Positions 1-7,025 of a stretch of 8,805 nucleotides of DNA are shown one piece after another. The position numbers and the translations under genes are program-made. The notes under the pieces were generated by a model, which worked only from the letters and a program-made list of their open reading frames with translations, searched no databases and had not been told where the DNA came from. Source of the stretch: an uncultured Anaerovibrio sp. (lineage in GTDB: Bacteria > Bacillota > Negativicutes > Selenomonadales > Selenomonadaceae); assembly GCA_934203205.1 (NCBI GenBank), contig CAKPYV010000055.1, positions 1 through 8,805 of the forward strand, written 5' to 3'. Each line of letters opens with the position of its first letter. Positions within the stretch are counted from its first letter, which is position 1.

Positions 1-1470
1 AAGGCTGTAAATGCAGCCAACGATTCCAACACCGATTCTGACCGTCAGACCATCCAGAAGGAACTGGATCAGTCCATCGACCAGATTAACGATAACGCAA
101 ATGTAACCTTCAACGGCAAGTATTTGGTTGACGGCTCCAAGAACACTATTGGTAATGCTACCTACACTGCATTATCTAACCAGAGCCTGAAAGAAGGTAC
201 TACTGGTGATACTGCACTGACTGATTTGGCTTCCCGTAGTGGTGACAGTCTCGAAATCCATTCTACCGATAAAGTTACTGTATCCTATGTACAGGCTGGT
301 AAGACTCATACCACTACTTTCCAGGTAGGCTATAAGGATGGTAATACTGACAAGATTCATACCCTGCAGGATATTTTCAATGCTGCTGAAGATATTGATA
401 AGACCAACGATATTTTTGCAAATCAGGCAAATGATAGCATCTTAGCAGCTCAGGGCATCAAGGGTAATGATGCAACTACTGTAAAGACTAATGTTGATGC
501 TGCTATGAAAAACAAGGTTGCGGCAGATGAGGCATTTACAGCGGCTGAGGACAAAGCGAAAGCTGAAGGCGTTACTAAGGCTACCCTTCAGACAAAGATA
601 GATGCGTATAATGCAAAAAATGCTGGTAAAGAGATAAAGCTTAATGCTGATGATTACGCTAGTGTAACAGAGTTTACTGAGGCATTGAAGGCTGATACAA
701 ACTATACCAATGCTGTAGCAGGTGCTGAAAAGACTGCACTTACAGACGAAGTTAACAAAATAAGTACTGAAACTGGTAAATGGAAGACAGCTGATGGTAA
801 TTATACTGCGGATAACAAGAAGACTTTGCAGGCAAAACTTTTGACAGGCAGCACTGTAGGTTTAGCTGCTTCCAATGATACTGTTGATACTGCTTCCGGT
901 AAGGATGCTATTACCATTACCGCTAATACGGCAGGTATTGGTGGCCAGATTTCTGGTTTCAACATTAGCATTACCGATTCCAAGGGCAATGTAAAGAAGT
1001 CTGCTAATGCAGCTTTGGATGCTTTTGAGGAGACTATTCGTGCACAGAACAAGTCCGATGACAATGCTATCAGCCTGCAGGTTGGTGCCAAGGCTAACCA
1101 GTCCATCAAGGTTGGTCTTACTGATATGCGTGCTGAGGCTCTTGGTCTGCAGGGTGCAGATGGCACTAAACTGAACATCTCTACTCAGACTAAGGCAAAT
1201 GCTGCTATCAACGTTCTGGATAATGCTATTCAGAAGGCTCTTGACCAGCAGACCACCATCGGTTCCGTTGAGTCCCGTCTGGAGTACACCTCAACCAACC
1301 TGACCACTGCATCTGAGAATGTACAGGCTTCCGAGTCCACCATTCGTGATGCTGATATGGCTAAGGAAATGACCAACTACACCAAGAACAATGTTCTGCT
1401 GCAGGCAGCACAGTCCATGTTGGCTCAGGCTAACCAGTCCAGCTCCAACGTACTGTCCCTGCTCCAGTAA
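1..1470 (+). CDS. Flagellin, 5'-truncated by the window edge
   Basis: This encodes the flagellar filament subunit, exported by the flagellar type III system and polymerised outside the cell. The frame is open from base 1, so the start is outside the window; about 489 residues are visible and roughly the first 90-100 (the start of the D0/D1 helix) are missing. The first visible residues read like the conserved N-terminal D1 region (DRQTIQKELDQSIDQINDNA, then TFNGKYLVDGS). The C-terminus carries the conserved D1/D0 helix (SVESRLEYTSTNL, then SSNVLSLLQ at the very end). Between them is a long variable domain, unusually lysine-rich at 481-849. The visible part has no cysteine, as expected for a flagellin. 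The conserved ends use codons such as AAC, ACC and TCC, as in highly expressed genes, while the middle is AT-richer. A terminator follows, and a flagellin methylase gene lies next. The family call is secure; I give no fliC/hag symbol because several paralogues are common in this group. Confidence 0.96.
   Translation, partial: KAVNAANDSNTDSDRQTIQKELDQSIDQINDNANVTFNGKYLVDGSKNTIGNATYTALSNQSLKEGTTGDTALTDLASRSGDSLEIHSTDKVTVSYVQAGKTHTTTFQVGYKDGNTDKIHTLQDIFNAAEDIDKTNDIFANQANDSILAAQGIKGNDATTVKTNVDAAMKNKVAADEAFTAAEDKAKAEGVTKATLQTKIDAYNAKNAGKEIKLNADDYASVTEFTEALKADTNYTNAVAGAEKTALTDEVNKISTETGKWKTADGNYTADNKKTLQAKLLTGSTVGLAASNDTVDTASGKDAITITANTAGIGGQISGFNISITDSKGNVKKSANAALDAFEETIRAQNKSDDNAISLQVGAKANQSIKVGLTDMRAEALGLQGADGTKLNISTQTKANAAINVLDNAIQKALDQQTTIGSVESRLEYTSTNLTTASENVQASESTIRDADMAKEMTNYTKNNVLLQAAQSMLAQANQSSSNVLSLLQ
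481..849 (+). other. Lysine-rich hypervariable segment of the flagellin
   Basis: About 123 codons in the surface-exposed middle of the flagellin contain 18 lysines by my count (about 15%), many in alanine-rich stretches such as AAEDKAKAEGVTKATLQTK. Codon choice is looser and AT-richer (AAA, GAT, GCA, GCG) than in the conserved ends. Because a FliB-type lysine methylase gene lies immediately downstream, these residues are plausible methylation substrates; that link is inference. The segment may also be an insertion or a recombined domain. Confidence 0.6.
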
Positions 1471-1491
1471 GAGCATAGCTAGGATAGCTGG

Positions 1492-1523
1492 TTGACGGCA
1501 AATCTATTTAGATAAGTTGTCAA
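1492..1523 (+). repeat. Small inverted repeat downstream of flagellin
   Basis: TTGAC (1492-1496) is complementary to GTCAA (1519-1523), and a nested ATCT/AGAT pair (1502-1505 with 1510-1513) closes a 4-nt loop. It would lie in the 3' untranslated part of the flagellin transcript. No function is evident; it may be structure in the mRNA tail. Confidence 0.3.
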
Positions 1524-1533
1524 AATTACTATG

Positions 1534-1574
1534 ATATATTCAGTGGCAAGACTATGCCTGTCACTGAAATATAT
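1534..1574 (+). repeat. Imperfect hairpin in flagellin 3' UTR
   Basis: ATATATTCAGTG (1534-1545) pairs with CACTGAAATATAT (1562-1574), giving 12 base pairs with one bulged A. There is no T-run after it, so it is not a classical terminator. It could protect the 3' end of an abundant flagellin mRNA or be the remnant of another element. Confidence 0.45.
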
Positions 1575-1654
1575 AAATTAAATATGCTAATTCCGCACCC
1601 CTTCTTGTTGCTAGCCTGAAGGATCAAGGTGTGTTATTAGAACTACCATTGCAT

Positions 1655-1693
1655 ATGGGGCGGGAGAGTTGTCACTCCCGCCCCATTACTTTT
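1655..1693 (+). terminator. Rho-independent terminator of the flagellin gene
   Basis: There is a perfect 12-bp GC-rich stem, ATGGGGCGGGAG (1655-1666) against CTCCCGCCCCAT (1675-1686), with an 8-nt loop, followed by TACTTTT. It sits about 185 bases after the flagellin stop and 58 bases before fliB. It should end most flagellin transcripts and separate the highly expressed filament gene from the methylase. Confidence 0.88.
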
Positions 1694-1750
1694 ATGTTAA
1701 TAGTGTAAGGATGAATAATATGTGTAATTTATTAAAGAAATGGTGATATA

Positions 1751-2917
1751 GTGAGAATATATCAATTTAAGTATGTAGATAGATTCAAATGCGATGGGAA
1801 TATATGCAATGCCCAATGTTGTGGTGCAAATTGGACAATATATATAGATTATGCTGCATATAAAAAAATTCATTGGATTAAGAATCAAAGCGTTAGAAAT
1901 AAAATTTTGAGCAGTATTACTAAAACAGTAGACGGAAAAAATTATTGCATAAAGCTTGATAAAAATGGAAAATGTCCATTGGTGTGTAAAGATAATTTAT
2001 GCTATATTCAGCGTAATCTGGGCGCCGATGCTTTATCAACAACTTGTCAGATTTATCCTCGTAAAGCGGTTGTATTGGGTGATTGCCAGCTGCGTTCATT
2101 GAGTATGACCTGTCCAGTAGCTGCGGAGGAAGCATTATTTAGTCCTGATGGAATGGTATTGGAGAACAAAAATATTCAGGCTGAAACTAGTTGGGAGCTC
2201 GTTTTGAAGACGCTAAAAAAGAGAAGGATTAACGATACGAAAGCAATAGATAGCGTAATTATAGGTGGAATATCAATCCTTCAAAATATGGACTTCACAC
2301 GTGAAGAGAGAATGGTACTGTTGTGTCTCTTTTTTGACAGATTGGATGATATGAATGTAAATGATGATACTTCTGATGAAATTATCGATATAGCATTGGA
2401 ATATCAAACTGAAAGATTTAAGTCAGAAGCAAGAAAAATAATGTCGAAATTCTCTTTTTATATGTCTGAAGGGCAGCAGGTAATGAGAGAGTTGATAGAA
2501 AATGTTTCTGAGCACAATCAATTGGGGGCGACACAGGAGCTTTTGAAGCAGATAGACAATTATGGTATGATGTATGATAAGTGGCGTTTGCCTTTGGAGA
2601 ATCAATATGGAAGGGCTATAGATAATTTTTGGTTGCAGGAATTTCTGCATCACGGCTATCCTTTTAGGTTTGAGGGAAGTTTTGTTCATAATTGTCTTGT
2701 ATATATTTTAAGCTATAAGATATGGGAAATAATTATTTATGGTTACATTGACCAGGTGGGCAATATATTTACAAAGAATGTATTTATGTTGGCAATAAAT
2801 ACATTTAGCAGAATTATGGATCATAAACGGAAGTTTTTACCAATTATAAATGAAAAAGCAACAGAATTGGAGAAGGAACCATTAAAGGCAATGCAGATGC
2901 TGCTGAGATTGGAGTAG
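1751..2917 (+). CDS. fliB: Flagellin lysine-N-methylase (FliB family)
   Basis: FliB transfers methyl groups to surface lysines of flagellin in the cytoplasm before export. The 388-residue length fits the family (about 400 residues). The N-terminal third holds the cysteine-rich signature: C14, C19, C23-C24 (CNAQCC), C75 and C79 (CPLVC), C84, C99 (TTCQIYPR), C112 and C121 (MTCP). FliB enzymes are reported to carry an iron-sulfur cluster, which such cysteines could ligate. The rest is a helical domain without motifs I recognise. The GTG start is the only reasonable one, since an in-frame stop lies at 1733; the ribosome site is weak, suggesting low expression. The gene is clearly AT-richer than the genes from 3280 onward, with many ATA, AAA and TTA codons, which hints at horizontal acquisition. 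Its position after flagellin supports the substrate. No convincing own promoter is visible, so read-through of the flagellin terminator is possible. Its stop codon touches the edge of a repeat. Confidence 0.85.
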   Translation: MRIYQFKYVDRFKCDGNICNAQCCGANWTIYIDYAAYKKIHWIKNQSVRNKILSSITKTVDGKNYCIKLDKNGKCPLVCKDNLCYIQRNLGADALSTTCQIYPRKAVVLGDCQLRSLSMTCPVAAEEALFSPDGMVLENKNIQAETSWELVLKTLKKRRINDTKAIDSVIIGGISILQNMDFTREERMVLLCLFFDRLDDMNVNDDTSDEIIDIALEYQTERFKSEARKIMSKFSFYMSEGQQVMRELIENVSEHNQLGATQELLKQIDNYGMMYDKWRLPLENQYGRAIDNFWLQEFLHHGYPFRFEGSFVHNCLVYILSYKIWEIIIYGYIDQVGNIFTKNVFMLAINTFSRIMDHKRKFLPIINEKATELEKEPLKAMQMLLRLE

Positions 2918-3085
2918 AGTGATTCGGTAACAGCCGGAGGGGCATGACACTTTTGCGCAAATAGGGCCATTAAGTCGTACAGAGCAAAAGTCGTTATGAC
3001 CGCAGACTGTATTTCGATAACCTTTGACATCCCGAATTATATTTACAACTCTAGGGAGAGAGGCAACTCGGCAAATCAGAATTTA
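2914..3085 (+). repeat. Intergenic repeat, copy 1 (internally deleted)
   Basis: This matches the reverse complement of 8509-8802. Shared blocks are GATTCGG at 2921, then CAGCCGGAGG...CACTTTTGCG (2931-2957), the stretch 2961-3030 (about 90% identical by eye), and a more diverged tail ending in CAACTCGGCAAATCAGAATT. Relative to copy 2 it lacks 114 bp between CACTTTTGC and ATAGGGCC. The left arm of the repeat's 12-bp inverted repeat (AAAGTCGTTATG, 2987-2998) is intact, but the partner arm near 3028-3040 has decayed. The left edge coincides with the fliB stop codon. No transposase is present. Confidence 0.8.
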
Positions 3086-3095
3086 TGATTTTAAG

Positions 3096-3111
3096 TCTCT
3101 AGCAATAGAGG
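3096..3111 (+). repeat. Small hairpin with GCAA tetraloop
   Basis: CTCTA (3097-3101) pairs perfectly with TAGAG (3106-3110) around a GCAA loop of the GNRA type, with an extra T-G wobble pair outside. It lies just beyond the end of repeat copy 1. It is a plausible RNA hairpin but short enough to be chance. Confidence 0.3.
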
Positions 3112-3150
3112 GATAATAGTTATATGATTGCAAGAGGATTTTGAATTAGG

Positions 3151-3190
3151 GAGCATGCGAGTACTATAAGGCTGGTATGCTTCTTTTTGT
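3151..3190 (+). terminator. Terminator-like hairpin before the HD gene
   Basis: AGCATGC (3152-3158) pairs with GTATGCT (3175-3181), seven pairs including one G-U, and is followed by TTCTTTTTGTG. It is far from the fliB stop (about 235 bases), so it could end fliB transcription that reads through the repeat. It could also end a short transcript from the 2918-3150 region. Confidence 0.5.
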
Positions 3191-3204
3191 GTGTTTAGCA
3201 TAGG

Positions 3205-3210
3205 TACAAT
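3205..3210 (+). promoter_or_regulatory. Possible -10 element for the HD/SEC-C unit
   Basis: TACAAT matches five of six bases of the sigma-A -10 consensus and sits 70 bases before the HD gene start, just after the terminator-like hairpin. No good -35 is visible (TCTTTT at 17-bp spacing), so this is weak. Confidence 0.3.
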
Positions 3211-3263
3211 CTAAAATTTGCAATTAGCTTTATGGAAAGGTATAATAAACGCAAACATAATTT

Positions 3264-3270
3264 GGAAGGG
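3264..3270 (+). promoter_or_regulatory. Ribosome binding site of the HD gene
   Basis: GGAAGGG lies nine bases before ATG 3280. It decides the start, because the alternative ATG at 3232 in the same frame has no comparable site. Confidence 0.65.
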
Positions 3271-3279
3271 AAGAATATT

Positions 3280-3837
3280 ATGAGTATGTTGACATTGGCA
3301 CAGGCCAAAGAGATTTTGTCTAAGCATACGACGGAACAGCATCTTTTTGTTCATGCAGCAGCCGTAAGCGCAGCTATGGGAGCTATGGCAGAGCATTTTG
3401 GAGAGGACAAAGCTTACTGGGAGGCTATTGGATATCTTCATGATGTGGATTTTGAAAAATTTCCTCAGCAGCATTGCCACCATGTCCGGGAGCTTTTGGC
3501 CAATGAGCCAGTGGATGAGGAAGATATGGAAAATATCATTGCTCATGGCTATGGTATTTGTACTGAGGAAGTGCAGCCATCCAGCAATTTGCAAAAATCC
3601 TTGTTTGCGGTGGATGAGCTGACTGGAATTATTCATGCCTATTCTTTGATGCGTCCAGAAGGGATGGAAGGCATGGAGGTAAAAAGTCTGAAGAAAAAAT
3701 TCAAGGACAAGAAATTTGCGGCTAAATGTAATCGTGAGATTATTAAAAACGGCGTAGCAGATTTGGGCATGGACCTAGGGGATGTTATGGCTTGCTGTAT
3801 TAAGGGCATGAATGAACATAAGGAAGAGTTTGTGTAA
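3280..3837 (+). CDS. HD-domain predicted phosphohydrolase
   Basis: This is a 185-residue protein of the HD superfamily, metal-dependent hydrolases that act mostly on phosphoester or nucleotide substrates. Visible motif residues are H25 (FVHAAAV), the H54-D55 doublet (GYLHDVDFEKF), additional histidines H65, H67-H68 and H89 (AHGYG), and D112 (AVDELTG). This order (H, HD, then D in a helix before a hydrophobic stretch) fits the family and resembles the short, soluble, stand-alone HDIG-type proteins. There is no signal peptide or membrane segment, so it is cytoplasmic. The C-terminal part is lysine-rich (SLKKKFKDKKFAAK). I chose ATG 3280 over the in-frame ATG 3232 because of the ribosome site. 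The SEC-C gene starts 28 bases downstream with no terminator between, so the two are probably cotranscribed. The substrate is unknown. Confidence 0.8.
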   Translation: MSMLTLAQAKEILSKHTTEQHLFVHAAAVSAAMGAMAEHFGEDKAYWEAIGYLHDVDFEKFPQQHCHHVRELLANEPVDEEDMENIIAHGYGICTEEVQPSSNLQKSLFAVDELTGIIHAYSLMRPEGMEGMEVKSLKKKFKDKKFAAKCNREIIKNGVADLGMDLGDVMACCIKGMNEHKEEFV

Positions 3838-3865
3838 AAATATTAAAATATGGAGTTAAGTAAAA

Positions 3866-5068
3866 ATGGCTGAAATAAACGGAAAGACAATTGAGACGGA
3901 AAGAGATTTTACCTTTTCTGAGGCTGAATACAATCAGCTGATGGAGGAGCAGAGAAAAGAGCGAATGAAGGCACTGCGCCGTCATAAGCTGCCAGAGAAG
4001 TTGAGCCTTCAGGATGCTTTACTGGCTTTGACCAAGCAGGAGTTGGAGGATATTCAGTATAATCTGAATCTTCCTATGGGAAATCTGAATCGCACTAAGA
4101 AGGCAGATATGGTAGCGGCTATAGAGCCAGAGGTGGTAAATTTTGTGGGCCGTTGGTTTGTTAGTGCCTTTCAGGAGCAGAAGGATATTTTTGACTATGC
4201 CTGTCAGCATAAAGGGCTGTTAAAAGATTTAAAACAGGAGGACTACCGTCTGGATTATCTCCGGGGGGTAGGTGTGCTGTACTGTGGCCTGCAGGACGGA
4301 GAAATGCTTTGGTATATGCCAGAGGAGATTCAGGCTGAATATGAGAAAATCAATAACGCCGCCTATGCTGATGCCGTAAACCTCAATACAGAGGTTATGC
4401 GTCTGGCGGCAGGCATGGTTTATTACTATGGCATTATTGACTATGACCAGCTCTATCAGAAGGTTTGTGACCAGATTGACGGTGAATTGGATTTTGCTGA
4501 TTTTATGGGTATTATTTTCAATGGTGGCTGTTGGTATCCCCAGGTGGTAACTACGGAAAAGGATTTGATGCATGAGTCAGTAATGAATCCAGAGGCTCTT
4601 CAGGCAGCTCAGAGACAGCGGGGCATGGTTAACTATGCTGATTTTCCTTATGATAAGTTGTTTGATGCAGGGCAGGAAAGCTATATTGAGTCTACAGAAG
4701 CCTATCGGGCTTTGGCTCAGTATTTTATGAAGCAAAAACAGCTGGATGTGCTGCAGGCAGCGGAGGCTGTCAACAGCATTAATATGATTCTCCAGAATGG
4801 TTATGGCATGAAGGAAATTATGGGCTTCCTCAAGGACCATGATCTGGTAATGGAGAACAGGGCAGAGGCAGATAAATTGGTGGCCCTGATTGGCGACTAT
4901 AATAATACCTTGCCACAGTGGGTGCTAAAGGGATATACTCCTGAGGAAGTAGCCAATATGCCTCGTCAGTCTGTGGTAAGGACAGGCCGTAAGATTGGTC
5001 GTAATGAGCCATGTCCTTGTGGTAGTGGCAAAAAATACAAAAATTGCTGTCTGAAAAAGGAATATTAA
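3866..5068 (+). CDS. SEC-C motif protein of unknown function
   Basis: This is a 400-residue, probably cytoplasmic protein. The C-terminus is a textbook SEC-C motif: C383-P-C385-GSGKKYKN-C394-C395, the zinc-binding tail also found at the end of SecA and in YecA-like proteins, where it mediates contacts with other proteins or ribosomes. Residues about 45-87 (LSLQDALLALTKQELEDIQY, then KADMVAAI) resemble a SAP or Rho N-terminal-like helical fold that may bind nucleic acid; this is inference from pattern. The central 250 residues are helical, tyrosine- and acid-rich, and not recognised. The start ATG has GGAG at 3852-3855, ten bases upstream. It follows the HD gene by 28 bases and is closed by a terminator. 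The SEC-C motif alone does not assign a function; an adaptor role in translation or protein quality control is one possibility. Confidence 0.78.
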   Translation: MAEINGKTIETERDFTFSEAEYNQLMEEQRKERMKALRRHKLPEKLSLQDALLALTKQELEDIQYNLNLPMGNLNRTKKADMVAAIEPEVVNFVGRWFVSAFQEQKDIFDYACQHKGLLKDLKQEDYRLDYLRGVGVLYCGLQDGEMLWYMPEEIQAEYEKINNAAYADAVNLNTEVMRLAAGMVYYYGIIDYDQLYQKVCDQIDGELDFADFMGIIFNGGCWYPQVVTTEKDLMHESVMNPEALQAAQRQRGMVNYADFPYDKLFDAGQESYIESTEAYRALAQYFMKQKQLDVLQAAEAVNSINMILQNGYGMKEIMGFLKDHDLVMENRAEADKLVALIGDYNNTLPQWVLKGYTPEEVANMPRQSVVRTGRKIGRNEPCPCGSGKKYKNCCLKKEY

Positions 5069-5074
5069 TTGCTG

Positions 5075-5120
5075 AAGCCATCGGTATGACAGGGTTTTTC
5101 TTGTCAGCTGATGGCTTTTT
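5075..5120 (+). terminator. Intrinsic terminator after the SEC-C gene
   Basis: AGCCATC (5076-5082) pairs with GATGGCT (5110-5116), and TGACA (5087-5091) with TGTCA (5102-5106). The bases between can pair partly through a G-C and G-U wobbles. The stem is followed by TTTT, seven bases after the gene's stop codon. It separates the HD/SEC-C unit from the recO operon. Confidence 0.8.
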
Positions 5121-5148
5121 AGTAAAAAAATTTTGTTTTTGGGGCATA

Positions 5149-5177
5149 TTGATGTAAAATAATCTATATATGACTAT
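5149..5177 (+). promoter_or_regulatory. Possible promoter of the recO-phoH-ybeY/era operon
   Basis: TTGATG (5149-5154) and GACTAT (5172-5177) are separated by 17 bases. The -35 is good and the -10 is poor. It lies between the upstream terminator and recO in an AT-rich 110-base gap, where a promoter is expected. Confidence 0.35.
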
Positions 5178-5209
5178 TTTTAGATGAGCTATGGGAAAAA
5201 TAGCTGTTT
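5174..5209 (+). repeat. AT-rich inverted repeat in the recO leader
   Basis: CTATTTTT and AAAAATAG form 8-bp perfect arms around a short spacer, and a nested AGCTA/TAGCT pair overlaps the right arm. It would fall in the 5' leader of recO mRNA if the promoter above is real. It may be a weak attenuator-like hairpin or simply low-complexity sequence. Confidence 0.25.
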
Positions 5210-5217
5210 TTTATAAA

Positions 5218-5224
5218 AAGTGAG
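5218..5224 (+). promoter_or_regulatory. Ribosome binding site of recO
   Basis: AAGTGAG lies seven bases before ATG 5232. This favours ATG 5232 over the in-frame GTG at 5220, which is itself inside this site. Confidence 0.5.
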
Positions 5225-5231
5225 ATTTTCT

Positions 5232-5972
5232 ATGGGACAATATTCAACTGAGGCCCTGATTCTGGGAATTAGGAATTGGGGGGAGGCAGATAAAATCATA
5301 ACCCTTTTATCTCCACAACAGGGGCTTATTAAGGCTGCCGCCTTTGGCTGCCGCCGTACCAAAAGCGCCTTGGCAGGTTCTCTCCAGATGTTTAATCAGG
5401 TGGAGATTCAGTTGAAGCAAGGTGACAAGCTGGACACCATTCGGGGCTGCAGCCTTTTGCACAGCTATCGGGTAATGAGCACTGATTTTACCGCTATGGC
5501 CTATGGAGCCTTTGTGGCAGAAACAGCTAGTCAGCTGGCTATAGAAAATTTTCCCCAAAAGGATATGTACAACAGACTGTTAGAAATATTTGCTGCCTTT
5601 GGGGAGCGAAATCCTCGGATTGCTGCTTTGGCTGCGGCCTATCAGCTGTTGGAGTTTTCTGGTATGCAGCTAGGCTATCAATATTGTGCCGAATGTGGCA
5701 AAAGGCTGGAGGGAGATGGCACCTTTTCCTTTGAGGCTGGTGGAGGGCTTTGCTCAGAATGCAGCCGTCATGGTTATGGGGCTCAGGGGGAATATCCCCA
5801 GGAGCTTAGACAGCTGATAGTACAGCTTTTGCAGCTGGATTGGCAAAATCCTCCGGCTTTGACTGTCAAGGGCAAGACTCTTTTGGCAGCAGAGGCCTTG
5901 CTGTTGGGATATTTACATCATATATTTGAAAAACCGTTAAAATCGCTGGAATTTATACGGCAGATTAGTTAA
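5232..5972 (+). CDS. recO: DNA repair protein RecO
   Basis: RecO works with RecR (and RecF) to load RecA on SSB-coated single-stranded DNA during gap repair and recombination. The 246-residue length is typical. The N-terminal OB-fold begins in the family manner (STEALILGIRNWGEADKIIT), followed by the conserved basic stretch FGCRRTKSALAGSLQMF. The C-terminal half is helical and holds a zinc-binding set, C152-x2-C155 and C174-x2-C177 (YCAECG, LCSECS), as in Gram-positive-type RecO. I prefer ATG 5232 to GTG 5220 because the family starts a few residues before TEALIL and the ribosome site fits. The stop abuts the phoH start with no gap, so translation is probably coupled. In many Firmicutes recO follows era; here it leads the operon. 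Confidence 0.92.
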   Translation: MGQYSTEALILGIRNWGEADKIITLLSPQQGLIKAAAFGCRRTKSALAGSLQMFNQVEIQLKQGDKLDTIRGCSLLHSYRVMSTDFTAMAYGAFVAETASQLAIENFPQKDMYNRLLEIFAAFGERNPRIAALAAAYQLLEFSGMQLGYQYCAECGKRLEGDGTFSFEAGGGLCSECSRHGYGAQGEYPQELRQLIVQLLQLDWQNPPALTVKGKTLLAAEALLLGYLHHIFEKPLKSLEFIRQIS

Positions 5973-7022
5973 GTGTGGAATAGAAACGAGGTTGCTTTAT
6001 TGCGAGAGGTATTAGAGGAAATTATTGAATTTCAGGATAGACAGGAGGCTCAAGCTCTGCTGGGAGAGCGGGATGAATATGTTCGGGTATTGATGGACAA
6101 TTTTGATGCTCGTTTTATCAGTCGGGGGGATGCCATTAGTATCAGCGGCGAGGCGGATCAGGTACAGCCGGCTGCCAAAATCCTACGGGAGCTGCAGTAT
6201 CTTCATCGTCAGGGTACCACTATTACCATGCATGAGGTACGCTATAGCGTAGGGCTGGTTAAGGGCGGCAAGGGAGAGGCTCTTCATAATCTCTTTAGTG
6301 ATACCATTATGGTGACTTCCAGAGGCCGTCATGTACGTCCCAAGACCTTGGGCCAGCGTATATATGTGGATACTATCCGACACAACTTTATTACCTTTGG
6401 GGTGGGGCCGGCAGGAACAGGTAAAACCTATTTGGCTGTGGTGCTGGCTTGTGCGGCTCTTCGCAACCGAGAGGTGGAAAAGCTGATTCTCACCCGCCCT
6501 GCTGTAGAGGCTGGCGAAAAGCTGGGATTTTTGCCGGGAGATTTGCAGGAAAAGGTGGATCCTTATCTGCGGCCTCTTTATGATGCCTTGCAGGATATTC
6601 TGGGGCAGGATGTATTTGCCAAGCTCATGACCAAGGGGGTAATCGAGGTAGCTCCTTTGGCTTATATGCGCGGGCGTACCTTGGAAAATGCCTTTGTTAT
6701 CCTGGATGAGGCTCAGAATACCACGGATAAGCAGATGAAGATGTTCCTTACCAGATTGGGCTTTGGCTCCCGTATGGTGGTAACAGGCGATCCGGGACAG
6801 ATTGATTTGCCACGAGGGGTTACCTCTGGGCTGGTGGAGGCTACCAAGATTCTGGATGGCGTCAAGGGAATTGGCGTGGTGAGGCTGGAGGCTATGGATG
6901 TTATTCGTCATGATGTGGTGACTAGAATTGTTCAGGCCTATGATGCCTATGAGCAGAAGCAAAAGATTGAACATAAAAAGGAAATTGCTATAAATAATAA
7001 GCGAAAGGGAGAGACAGAATAA
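5973..7022 (+). CDS. phoH: PhoH-like ATPase
   Basis: This is a cytoplasmic P-loop ATPase of the PhoH family (PhoH/PhoL group), linked to RNA metabolism and ribosome biogenesis by its conserved neighbourhood with ybeY. Seen in the sequence are an N-terminal region (IIEFQDRQEAQALLGERDEY), Walker A GPAGTGKT (145-152), Walker B VILDEAQN (242-249), the downstream motif TGDPGQIDLP (271-280), and a lysine-rich tail. At 349 residues from GTG 5973 it is a little longer than common relatives. That GTG follows the recO stop directly and has no clear ribosome site. A TTG at 6000 has GAGG eight bases upstream and gives 340 residues starting REVLEEIIEF, so the true start may be there. The next gene starts three bases after its stop. 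The biochemical role of the family is not settled. Confidence 0.93.
   Translation: MWNRNEVALLREVLEEIIEFQDRQEAQALLGERDEYVRVLMDNFDARFISRGDAISISGEADQVQPAAKILRELQYLHRQGTTITMHEVRYSVGLVKGGKGEALHNLFSDTIMVTSRGRHVRPKTLGQRIYVDTIRHNFITFGVGPAGTGKTYLAVVLACAALRNREVEKLILTRPAVEAGEKLGFLPGDLQEKVDPYLRPLYDALQDILGQDVFAKLMTKGVIEVAPLAYMRGRTLENAFVILDEAQNTTDKQMKMFLTRLGFGSRMVVTGDPGQIDLPRGVTSGLVEATKILDGVKGIGVVRLEAMDVIRHDVVTRIVQAYDAYEQKQKIEHKKEIAINNKRKGETE
5988..6002 (+). promoter_or_regulatory. Alternative phoH start with ribosome site
   Basis: GAGG (5988-5991) lies eight bases before TTG 6000, in frame with phoH. It competes with GTG 5973, which has no clear Shine-Dalgarno but could be used by coupling to recO termination. 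Confidence 0.4.
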
Positions 7023-7025
7023 AGT

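Noticed and set aside
801..1178. 125-codon minus-strand frame inside flagellin
   Set aside because: Antisense to the conserved flagellin frame with no independent support.
2821..3030. 69-codon minus-strand frame across the fliB end and repeat copy 1
   Set aside because: It runs opposite to the frame shared by both repeat copies and half of it is antisense to fliB; no counterpart in copy 2.
2914..3085. Insertion sequence
   Set aside because: No transposase frame and no clear terminal inverted repeats or target duplication can be seen in either copy; only a non-autonomous repeat can be claimed.
3031..3093. Possible conserved structured RNA starting after 3030
   Set aside because: Most of this stretch aligns with 8509-8560 in reverse complement, so it is the diverged tail of the repeat rather than a separate RNA gene.
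3398..3622. 74-codon plus-strand frame inside the HD gene
   Set aside because: Overlaps the HD motifs in another frame; no ribosome site or recognisable content.
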